A stretch of 64,000 nt of DNA from Trogon surrucura (Eukaryota; Chordata; Aves; Trogoniformes; Trogonidae). The notes beneath the pieces were generated by a model, which was given only the letters and a program-made list of their open reading frames with translations, had not been told where the DNA came from and ran no database searches. The stretch's first letter is position 1, and every line of letters starts with the position of its first letter. Below are positions 49,901 through 61,900 of the stretch, piece after piece. The DNA lies in contig CM036617.1 of assembly GCA_020746105.1 (NCBI GenBank), forward strand, positions 133,637,845-133,701,844, in the 5' to 3' direction. Both the position numbers and the translations under genes were made by a program.

Positions 49901-52900
49901 ATCTTGTCAGTGGAGTTCTTGATTGGCCACAATGAACTGACTTTTTCGGACCGCTATTTTAACCCTTTTGAGAGTCAGCTCTGGTTATCCCACGTCTTGC
50001 CTACTTCACCTCCTGTGGACAGAGTTACTGCCCAATGTCCATTTACCCATTTTGGGTTTCTTATGGCCGTAGTCGTTGATCCTGTTGGGATGGGGTATGG
50101 TATACAGCGTGGTCTAAAGTTGGAGCTGTGTTTCTGTTACCAGAGCTCTGGTTTTTGCTGACAGCACATGTGCTGTGGTCTTATCTGAGTGCCCACAACA
50201 GGTTCCTCAGTGTTTACTGGTTTTCTTTCTGTTGGCTGTGTCCTTGATTTTTTCAATACACACTGTTTCTTTATCTCTTGGACTGTAAAAACAAGATTAA
50301 TTGTTATTATTGTTTGGGTGCTTTCACACGCATTTCTATTTGTATTTCATGCAGACTAACCTTAAATCTTTAACAATTCTCTACGCAGCAGATGAGAGGA
50401 TGTGAATGGGGTCTTTGTTGCTGATCCTTGTTGAGGGTTTGGGGTGGGAGCTCAGTACACTTGCATACTTGTTTCTTCCACACTGGAGAGGAGTTGTGTC
50501 TCCTCTCTACTGTGGTGCTTGCTCTTTTTTCACTTTTGCACTTGCTCACCTGTAAATCCTGTGAGATACGCAGGCACTAAGACAAGTGTGATTCCTGGTG
50601 AGATGTACCGTACCTCACCCTCATTTGTACCATCAGGCAATAAAATTCACTCACTGCCTCCTCTTCTTGATAGAATTGCCTGGAAATGATTTTGAGCTGT
50701 AGCCTGATTTGTTCGTAGAGAGGTTTTCAGTCTCTTATGCCCTAGGGAAGTTGAGAGCAAACTGGGAAGTGGATGGTGAGTGCTTCTTTTAGGTCTTGGA
50801 GCACCAGAAGGAGCAGCAGTGCACACAGCAGTGGACTTCTGAGACAGTGTCATGCTCATTGGCCCTTGAGCTGAGTGACTTGGAGAAATCTAACTTGTGG
50901 AGGGGCAAGGTTTCCTGTCCCCAGGGATCAGCTCTGTTATCTAACAGACATCGTCAGCTCTCTGAATAGGAGAGTAATTGTAACAGTTGTTTTTTTCTTT
51001 CTCTTCACCTTTTAATTTTTTTTTAATTTATTTTATTTTGGTTTTCCCTCTTCAAAGGGCCAAGGCCCAGGACCTGGTGCATTCTTTCTCTCTCATCATG
51101 GTGGATGCATCACTGGGAACGATACAGTGCTTAGAAGAAATAGTGAGTACTTGGCTTGCCTGGCTTTGGTTTCTATTTATGATCTTAGATGTCTGTTATA
51201 TTAAAATGGTAGTCATTGCAGTTAATGTCTTTGATTTGAAGTCCATTCTCCTCTGACTCTTTCTACGTGTTTTATTGCATTTCTTTTCCAGATCTCAGGG
51301 TTTGTGGAGAAAGATGAAATCAAGCCTGCTGTGATCCAGCTGCTTTGGGAGCGATTCACGAGAAAATCTCAATGCTCATCACTAGAACAACGTGCTGCTG
51401 TGATGCTGCTGGGGATGATGGCACAGTGAGCCCAGGGACCAATCTAGTTCTGTGGGTGGGAGGATGTACAGGAAGTTGATTTTTATTCAAGAAATGTGGG
51501 TGGGGCATTTGCAGCTACAGAACAAAGGGTCAGCTAAAATAGTAACCATGGGGTAACAAAGCCTGCAATTAAACATAGTTGTGCTGGGTCCCATAAGCGT
51601 GGTCTCTGAATGAGTTTGACAGCATTTCTTTGTGTTCCAAATGTCCATCCCTTCTGAGAGCTTACCATGTCACCACTCTGCAGCTTTGTCTGTGTTTGGA
51701 TAAGAACAGTGAGAAGCTGCTGACTAGTGATGTCTGGAGCCTTTAGCATGGAAGGAAATGAATCTGCTTCCCTTTCTGGAGGCAAAAAGAATGTAATTGC
51801 ACTCCAAGGTTTTAATTTCCTCAGTTTCCCAGCCCAGTGACGTTTTGGCATTTAGCTTACCAGCTGATTTGTTCTTGCTCATCGTGCTTCAGTCCTTCAT
51901 CAGTCAAAAACAGGCTGGATAATGGTGATCTTAATGTTCCTGGCCCTAAAGCTGGAGCCATTTCTGGAGCTTACAGCCACTTCTGCAATTGAGTGTTAGA
52001 TATTCCTTGCAAGGTATTTCTACCACCCCATCCCATACATTTGTGACAGAACTGTAGGCATTGTCTCAAAATTAATTTCGTTCCCCGTGGGATTTAAAAA
52101 CAGTTGGCGGGGGAGAGGCATGGGTTTGGGTTGGGTTTTTTGTTGTTGTTGTATTGTTTGGAAGCGGCACATGTCACTAGTCCTGAGCTGCTGAACTCTC
52201 TTCTACTTTGCCTTGTTTGCCTTACCCTTTTAAGTTTTCCTCCTTTCTGGTAAGAAAGAAGAGTCAAGAGACTGTGTGCCTGGTGTTTTTAATTTTGGAG
52301 AACCTCATTGGAGGACCTCATCTCTCAGTGGAGCGTGAATTATACTGGCTTCTGTGGGATGTTGCTTGCTGCTCCTGTAGCTCTATCTTGAGTCATTGGA
52401 TTTTTATTTTTTTCCTTCTTACACAAGGAGTATTTCTCTTAGATATCCATACTTCTGTGAACTTCCAGCAGCAACTCATCTAATATCCCCATCCCTTCTA
52501 TTCCACAGAGGGAAGCCAGAGATCATAGGTAGTAACCTGGAAGTCTTGGTGACATTAGGGCTGTCTGAAAATGTGTGTGAAGACTATCGCCTGGCTCAAG
52601 AAGTATGCAATGCCATCTCCAAACTTGCCCTTAACACTAAGGTAAGACCCTTAGGTGTTGTTCCTGAGGTCATTCAGAAATGGAGTTATCCAAAACCAAA
52701 GAAGGCAACGGGGGAAGGTTTGTGTTGAGAAGAGAGAAAAGTGACTAAATTTTTACCAATTTTGAAATTAAGTGGGTTGACACCACTCAGCAGCACCGTC
52801 TGGAAAGCTTAGCACACATCAGTGAATGTGTAATAAAAGAATTTTCATTAGGCGACAGTCTGAATTCAATTAGTAAAGAGTTCAGTGCACAAGAAAATCT

Positions 52901-55900
52901 GTTTTCTTTTCAGTTCTCTTCCTCAGACTCCCAGTTCCAAACTGATTTGTGTTTCCTCAGCCATGAAGCCCTTTCCTCTGCTGATGTTTTCTGATGTTGT
53001 GATTCTTCTGCCCTCCCTATTAATTGATGTTTAGGAGTTGTCAGCTGTACAGCTCAATATAAATCATGAAAGGTTTTCAAACCTGTCCATGTTGTGCTTT
53101 CAGCAACGTGATGGTCGATTGCTTCTTTGTTTAGTGAACAATTTAGACTTCTTTTAATGCACTTGGAAAAAAAGATTTTTTTTTTTTACTTGAGCATTTA
53201 GGGAATTTTGGCTCAGGAGTTCCAGCATAAAAGCAGCCCTCCTTTGCACAACACCATCATTCTGTTTGTGCCCCTTCCACTAGGGATGTTGCTGCAGGAC
53301 CTTCATGACTTAATGTGTATCACAACATTCAAACATGTTCTGAAGACAGTTGTAATTCAATTTTAGGTTGACTTAATTCTGCAGTTCGATTTGTATGTGA
53401 AAAGGGTCTGAACTGTAGGTACCTGGACAACTGCGGTAGCTCTTCTTTTCCTCCCCCCCCCCCCCACCCCCCAAGAGAAGTTCAGCACAGAGAGTAGGAT
53501 TGTGGTGAATCAAGAAATTTTGTTTCCAGCTACTGAAAGCTGGTAAATCCTTGAACAGTAGCTTGTCTTGATTAAGTATTTTTTGATCAGGCAGACACAG
53601 ACGTGCTGAGATATCTTGAGCATTGTCATACTTGGTTTAGTAGTTCTCTGGGTTGTCTTATTCCCAACCTAAAATGTAATGGGACTGATATGCAGTATAT
53701 GCAACAACCTAAGTGCGAGGTGGTGCTGGATTCAGAGCTGTCCTCTGTTATTTCTACTGATGACATTTTGCTTTTAAACAAACCTCCTGATTATGGAGAT
53801 TATTTTGAGATTTCAAAAGAGTTATTTTGATTTAAGGTGAAACAGTGGAACTGTCAGGATTGGCCTGGGGTCATCATTTGGCCAAACTTTAAATGCACCA
53901 AGGGCTGCCACTGTGCCTTCAAAAGGGACAGTAATGTCCCTGCTGTGTGTTTAGTTGCAGAGCAGTACTGGGTGTCCCTGCCATGGGCTTAGTATGAGTT
54001 TAATTAGCATTTTGCACACAGCAAGGTTATTTACCTGGAAGGGCATGGGGGGCACCTCTTATGCAGTGAGAGTAACTCATCTGTTCTCTCTGCAGCCAGC
54101 ACAGGAGAAGAACAACGCACCTTTTCGACTAACACAGAACCACATGCTCTTTGGTTGCCTGAGTGAGACTGTGAGTAAAGGTGAGCTCAAGTCAGCAGTA
54201 GGCTCAGAGGAGATGGAAGTCAGGCTGTAAGACAGCCTGTGTCGCTGGTACGTGTGGTACCTTGCTCCCTCTTCTTATCAGGCTTTGCCCAGCCAAGCAC
54301 TCACTGGATCCCCTTCATGGAGGCAGCAGTATCGCTCATCTACCAACTGGCAGAAGGGCCCGAGGAGATCTGTGCTCGCATCCTGCAGGTGTGCAGTCAG
54401 CAAGCTCTGGAGAAGCTGCAGGAGGCTGATGGACAGAAAAATGGTGAGGAAAAAAAGCTGGTGAAGGAAATCTATACCCGTGGCTTCTAGTGCTGCAGTT
54501 GAGTGGGCTAGAGTAACTGCAGGAGGAGAACATAGCTGAGAGGCCAGTGGAAGGGTGCGAGTGCTGTGAAGGAGTCTGTGGAGCACGGAGATGGGTTACA
54601 CAGTGAGATTTGACAGTAAGTGATGGTGGAAGAAGTCTAGATCGACACCAAACTGTCGTATTTTTCTCCACTAGGTCCAGAGGTTTCTCCTAGCAGAGTC
54701 TCTGATGGTGCTAGCAGTCTGCCCACATTCCTGCTGATGCACCTGGTGTCCCTGGTGGGACAGGTGGCACTACAGCAGGTAGCATATTTGGAAGTGTCAG
54801 TGAGCACAGAGCTACGCAGACGCCGCATCCTCAAAGAGGAGAAGACCAAGAAGCTTTCTGACAGCAGCATGAAGAAGCAGAGACCTCGGGTAAGAGCTGA
54901 AGGGCTTTGTTGTTTTAGTTTGGGTTCTTTTTGTCCTATTGGCAGCTGTTGTAGTATCCCATCTACTGTTACAGCAAACTTCTGGAGAATGTGCTGCTGA
55001 GGATGCGTGCGGTCTGGAGTAATGCATGCCTTGGGAATGGAAATGGGCCTGTGTTGGTCAGGATTGACAGGGAAAACTGAGGTCCATGAATGACCTTGTT
55101 CAATAAAATTCTCCTACTGTTCTTGGGTTTTGAAGAGGGAGGGAGGAGGGTATGAAGGGTGGTGTCCTGGCCATGCTGATCTTCCTGCTTCAGGCAAACA
55201 TTTCCTTTCTACTCATGACCTCCTTTTATAATTGCTGCATTTGTGCCTTGAGTTCTGGAAAAGGGCTTCTGGAACCTGTTGGTCCATAGGGTATGAGGGT
55301 CCCATCTTCTTTCAGGTGGTAATGATGAATGTTTAATAGTATTTCTTAGAATCGTAGAATTGTTTAGGTTGGAAAAGATCTTTAAGATCATCAAATCCAA
55401 CCATTAATCTAGCACTGCCAGGTTTACTACTAAACCATGTCCCTGAGCACCACAGCTACATGTCTTTTAAATATCTCCAGGAATGGTGACTCAACCAGTT
55501 CCTTGCGCAGCCTGTGCTTGACAACCTTTTTGATGAAGAATTTTTTCCTAATACCCAACCTGAAACTTCCCTGTCACAGCTCGAGGCCATTTCCTCTTGT
55601 CATGTCACTGGTTACATGGGAGAGGAGACCAACTCCACCTCACTACAGTCTCCTTTCAGGTAGTTGTAGAGAGCGATAAGGTCTCCCTTCAGCCTCTTTT
55701 TCTCTAGGCTGAACAACCCCTGTTCCCCCAGCTGCTCCTCATAAAAGTTGCTCTTGAGACCCTTCACCAGCTTTGTTGCCGTTCTCTGGACACACTCTAG
55801 AACCTTAATGTCTTTCTTGTAGTGAGGGGCACAAAACTGAATACAATAGTTGTTTCTGTGTTTATTGGTAATGGGGTCCGTATGACAAAAATACCATTTG

Positions 55901-58900
55901 GTTAGGTCTACCTTGGAACATTTTCCAGAGTGTAGCAAGGCTGACTTTCGTGGGTAAGAATGATGTTGTGTGTCCCTAGGTATCCAGTCTGTATTAGATG
56001 AATATACCGCTATGTCCAGAGAAATCTGTAATTCATTTCCTCATCTACCCCACTTATCAGCCTCACTGCAGGAGGAGGTTAGCATGAGATTTTCCAAGAA
56101 GCAGCAGCTGGATGCAGATACAGTCCCCAGGCAACGCCCATTCTTTTTTCTTCACTTGTGTAGCTTTTGCCTTGCTGTAAGGTTTCCCCTAATCTTGCTC
56201 ACAAGACCAGTGATTCAAAGGCTCTTGGAAGTTCTTCCTTTTAGGATGTGCGTGTCCCTTAAGTTGGGCCAGACTTCGGCATTGGTGCCAGGTGTGTCCT
56301 ATGTCTGTTTCCACTTAATAGCTTTGGTAGCTTAGACTTTCTTTTCATTGGTATTCCGTGGCCTGTGGACTGGCAAATCCTGAACTACCCAGCTTCATTC
56401 AGTTTTGGGGGAAAAGTGAGTTATAAAGCACTCTCTCAGGCTGTTGTTATGCTGCTGGTAACCTCTTGCCTGAGAGAAGAGCATTACGTGAAGGAAGGGG
56501 TTATTGTGGCTTCTCATCTTTTTTACAGTCTTCCTTTCTGCACAGAGCACAGGGAATGAGACCTCTATGGAGTTGGAGCTTGGCCTCGTAGGAGCCTCAG
56601 CTGATGATACCGAAGCTGAGCTCGTCCACAGTATTTGTGAGAGAGAACTTCTAGATGGTAAGCATGGCTGCCACTGAGGAGCACTGGCTCCATCTGCCTG
56701 TATGGAAGAACAGATATGGTGGGGAACAAATCCAGAAGGAGGAAGGCTGTTTCCTTCAGAAGGGAGGTGCTGTCATTTTTTTGTCCACTGTCAGTTTCTC
56801 TGCAGGCTGTCTGTGTCTTTGCCCTGTCCCTCTGAGGTGGTTTTTTAGTGGTGAAAGTTGAGCCAATGTGTTTCTTCTACAGTTTGCAGTAGTTCTGGGA
56901 TAAATTAAGTAATTGTTCTTAGAGGGATGCACAAACAGTGCTTTCATACTTTACTGTTTTTTATCCCTGCTTTCTAGAGAAGCACATGTTCTCTGCCTTT
57001 GTTCCACTGGTGCTCAAGATCTGCAACAACCCTGGGCTCTACAGCGATTCAGCGCTCTCGGCGGCTGCAGCCCTAACTCTTGGCAAACTCTGCATGGCCA
57101 GGTAATGCCTAGCCCTGCCCGTGTTCTCTTCTCTTCTCTTCGTAGTACTGAAGCACAAGCAAACGTTGCTTCTTTCCTGTGAAGAGAACAAACACGAAGG
57201 AGCATTCATAGATTTATTTTTTTTTTCTGTCTCGCTCCTGTTTGAGAGATAAGATTTTTTTTTTTTGTATCAGTGCTTTCTTTTCTGTACCCTATCTGTC
57301 AGCTCTGAGTTCTGTGACTCCCACTTGCGCCTGCTCTTCACTATGATGGAGAAGTCTGCTCTGCCTAGTGTGAGATCCAACCTCATTATTGCAGCAGGAG
57401 ATCTGGCCATTCGTTTCCCCAACCTAGTGGAGCCCTGGACCTCGCACCTCTATGCCAGGTAGTGCTACACTCACTGCTGGGAGAGGAGAGGTGATGAATG
57501 ACCCAGGAAACCAAATTTGAAGGTGTCAGTGCAGGGAGACAACAGACCTGGGCTGTGGAGTAGGGCATCATGGATATTAGTAATTTAGAGGTACTCACTC
57601 AGCTGCTTTCTGTGGTAACTGTGTGCTTCTGTCAGGTTGCGGGACCCCTGCCCAAGCGTGAGGCAGACGACGGGACTGGTGATGACTCACCTCATCCTCA
57701 AAGACATGGTCAAGGTGAAGGGCCAAGTGAGCGAAATGGCAACTCTGCTTATAGACCCAGAGGAGGCAATCATGGGAGTGGCTCAGAACTTTTTCAGTGA
57801 ACTCTCCAACAAGGCAAGTGGATGCTCAGGAACCTTAGCTCACAAGAGGGGAACAGCTCGTGGAGGCTGGCTCAAGAATTGAGTCCTGGAGAGGGTGTGT
57901 TCGTGGTGTAGAGCAGCTGCCTGTCCCTCTGTGTTACCTAAATGAGGGTAGATAAAGGAAATTTTGCAACACCATTTTAATTTTGGCCCTGACGTTGCTG
58001 AATTTGACTGCAACCATTCTCATCAGAAGGCAGGCTCCAAAGCAGTGCCTTGTTCGCCTAGCACAGGGTTGGGAGCAGGTTTCTGCAGCCTAGTGTTAGG
58101 CCTCACAACAAAGTTCCTGCACCATCTCTGATACCTGTCCAAGTTGATCTTGGCCTTGTGATATTGAGGTACCTAAATTGAAGCTGTTACAGCCCAAGCA
58201 GGCAAGAACAGTAGCAGCGTTTTCCCCTGATGCCTGTTCATTCAATGTGAAGGTTGCTGCAGGCCCTTCAGAGTTTGAGATATACTGCCTGAGAAGCTGC
58301 AATGATACTGGGGCTTTACTGCCATGGTTTGCTCCATTAAAAGCCAAGCCAGACACCTGACTGCACTGACTTATCTCTGCAGTGTCTGTGACGAAATCAT
58401 GTAAAAGCAGTGCAAAACTGAATCTAGACTTGGGTTTTTCCTTGAGATGAACTGCTGTGCAAATTTCCTTCATCAGGAAGCTTTTTTGTTGGATTGTGAC
58501 AAAGTTGGAAAGCAGAAGAACTGCATCCAGGTCTGCCAAAGAGTAGAGCAGTTGCCAGCCAAGGGCTGCAGTTGTTGGTAGTTTTTTTGACTGGTCTTTT
58601 CCCCGCTCACCCCCACCCTTAGTTTCAGCCAAATAGTCCTGGATAGGTTTGGTTGACTGTGTACAGCTCATTTCGAAAAGCTGATGTTTTCAGTCAGTGG
58701 ATTTGTGTTGGCGAGAAAGGAGGTAGCAGTCGGCAGCTTATTTGGCTTGATTCTAGCTGTCCTTCCTAATTCTCTAACTCACATAAATCCTTGTATTCTG
58801 CACAGGGTAATACCATCTATAACTTGCTTCCAGACATCATCAGTCATCTCTCAGACCCTAACTGCGGCATAGAGGAGGAGTCCTTCCACACTATTATGAG

Positions 58901-61900
58901 GTATTCTGAGGTTGAAGACATCTTTTGACCAGGATTATGTTTATGCAAAGGGGATGCCAGATCCAGGGAAAAGAAAATACAGTGACATACACGAAATGCT
59001 TTTTCAGTTGTTCTCCTTGATCTGGATTTTTCAGTCTATATCTGAAATAGTCATGCTGAGGGGAATCTAAAAGCATGCAGCTGGGTGTGAGGAGAGATTC
59101 CACAAGCTCATCCAAAATTATTTTCCCTCTAAGGAAAGGAAAACAGTTGGTTTTAGGCATGGAAACATTGGATAATGCAGCATTATAACACAACAGGTTT
59201 TAAAGACTGCCACGTTTGTCACTTTGGTGGCCTACTGGATTTTTGTAAGCAATTTTAGTAAAGCTGTAGTTAAAATAACAGACTTGGGTTTCTTGGTTGG
59301 TTTTTTGGGGGAGGGGTGTTGGTTGGTTGGTTTTATTTGGTTGTTTCTTTTCAAGTAAAGCCTTATTCCATAGTATAGAAACATTGGAATATTGGGTATT
59401 GATTGCTCATAGACAGCAGAAAGTATGTCTTTAGTAGTAAATTACAGATTTTTTTTCCTCTCGGATCTGAAATTAATTACATGAGGCGTTTTTTGAGCTG
59501 CCTGAATCCCTGTAGATAACATAGAGTAGTACTGGCCAAAAGTATTGCTGTTGCTTGAAGAGAAACAATAAAATCTCCAGTGATCTTTTTCAACTAGTTT
59601 TTCTGTCCATGGGAATAGAGGACATTTAGGAAGATAAATGTAGTTTTGGACAGGTAGGAGTTGCAATGCACAGAAAAAGTCTATTAGCGAGGCTGAAATT
59701 TAGACTGAAAATAATTTATGGCTGCAAAAGTAGATGGAGGTTTTGCTTCAGTTTTCAGTAAGGAGAGTAATGTGAACTAACGGGGAATGCAGCATGTGGC
59801 TACTGATGGCACATGTGGAAGGGGAAGTTAGTGTCTGAAATGGAAGCAAACCATCACAGAGAAACAAGAAGGCACGTATAAAAAGAATGGGACATGATTT
59901 TAGAATTTTCCGTACAATTTTTTAATACATGTCAAACTAGAGGTGTTACCAGAGACTTGGAGAATAACTGTAGCACTTGCATAAAGGTGTGACCAGTGTG
60001 GTCAAGAAAGATGAATTAATGCTTGAAAAAATTCAAAGGGAAGACTATTTTGGGTACAGTCTCTTTTCCATATCTGAGAAAAGAAGCTTGTGATGGTTGT
60101 AGACGTAACAAAGACTAAACAAGGATGTGCTTAGAGCAGTTGTATCAAGGCCAGTGGCAACCTAACTGAGCTTTGGTTAACAGAAGTGTTGGCACCAGAA
60201 AAAGGGAGGCCACCAGGACCTTCTTAATAAATACAAGTTATTCAGTGATTTCTATGAGGACATTATACAAAATGTAGAAATACTTAATTGTCTGAAAGTC
60301 CATGTCTTTCTCTTCCTAAGAAGCACCTAAGAAAAATATGGGGTCAAAAAATGTGGGATCAGGTTAGTAATTAAGTTCTGCTGCTAGGCTTTGTTCCCAC
60401 TTTAGTGCAAAGTAATGCTTGCTTTCACATTGATCCAAAGTACAGCAACATACCTTCAGCAAACTGGAGGATGATCTCTGAGGTCTTTTCCAACCCAATT
60501 GATTCTATGAACTAAGATGATTAAGGGAGTGGAGCATCTCCCTTATGAGGAAAGACTGAGGGAGCTGGGGCTCTTTAGTTTGGAGGAGACTAAGGGGTGA
60601 CCTTATTAGTGTTTATACGTATATAAAGGGGGAGTGTCACGAGGATGGAGCCAGGCTTTTCTCGGTGGCAAACAATGATAGGACAAGGGGTAATGGAATC
60701 AAGCTGCAACACAAGAGGTTCCACTTAAATTTGAGAAGAAACTTCTTCTCAGTGAGGGTGACAGAGCATTGGCACAGGCTGCCCAGGGAGGTTGTGGAGT
60801 CTCCTTCTCTGGAGACTTTCAAAACCCACCTGGACGCCTTCCTGTGTAACATCATCTAGGTGTTCCTGCTCTGGCAGGGGGATTGGACTAGATGATCTTT
60901 TGAGGTCCCTTCCAATCCCTAGCACACTGTGATACTGTGACTCAGCTGATCACTGGGTAGGACAGCTGCAAGCATCTCGTGCTGTAGGCAGAAATGGGGT
61001 TTCTTCTCTGGGCTCTTAACTTTGTAATTTTTTTTCCTTTGCAGACATCTCTTCTCATATATTACAAAAGACAAACAGACAGAAAGCCTCGTGGAGAAAC
61101 TTTGTCAGAGATTCCGGACTGCCAGGTGTATTGTGATCCTAATTTACCTGACAAGCAAAACTGCTCCTTAGGAGTTGTTAGAAGAACCTAGATTGTATAC
61201 AGTGGTTTTAATGGGTTCCCATCACATTCTGCATGTGGCAAAGTGAAAACGCTGATGTAATCTGCACTGGGTCCCTTTTGCTTTATTTCATTTTTCATAT
61301 CTTCCTCCTTAAAATGCCTTAACAAATACGTATAAATTAAGGTTTCTGGTCTTATAACGTTGTGATTGGCCTCTCTCCCTTCCCTCCTTTCCTAAGGAAA
61401 GGGTTTTGTGACAATTTAGGTCTGCATTACAGCTGAGCAAGGAGACGTCCCATGTGTGGGTTTTCTGCACCTTTGTGATCCTTCTCTGCAGGCTCTTCCC
61501 TTGTGTCTCAACCAAGAAATCGGTGTGTTCACCTGAGGAGTTGGGATCTCCCCTGCAATCCTGTCTGGGGTGATCTCAGCTACTGAGCTGATACCAGCCT
61601 GTCCTTGTTTCCTGCTCACAGGCTGCTCAGTGCTTGCTCTATGCCTAGGACCCCATTTTCTTATTCAAGGGCTTGTGCCCCTATACACTTGAGGCCTTTG
61701 CTCTGTCAGCAAGGTGTGTATGCCTTGCTCATGGTGCTGATTACAGAGTATGTAGGGCAGGACCCATCCTGTGAACCTGGAATATCATATCACTTCCCAT
61801 GTTTTGGTGGGTATTTTTTTTTGGTTGCTCCTTTCCCCCTGCTCTCCAAGTTATAATTTCACTGATGCAGACATACACTTTTTTTTGTTTGTTTTTCAAG

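Noticed and set aside
55612-55938. 108-codon minus frame in NCAPD2 intron 21
   Set aside because: Decayed CR1 polymerase sequence inside a clear CR1 copy.
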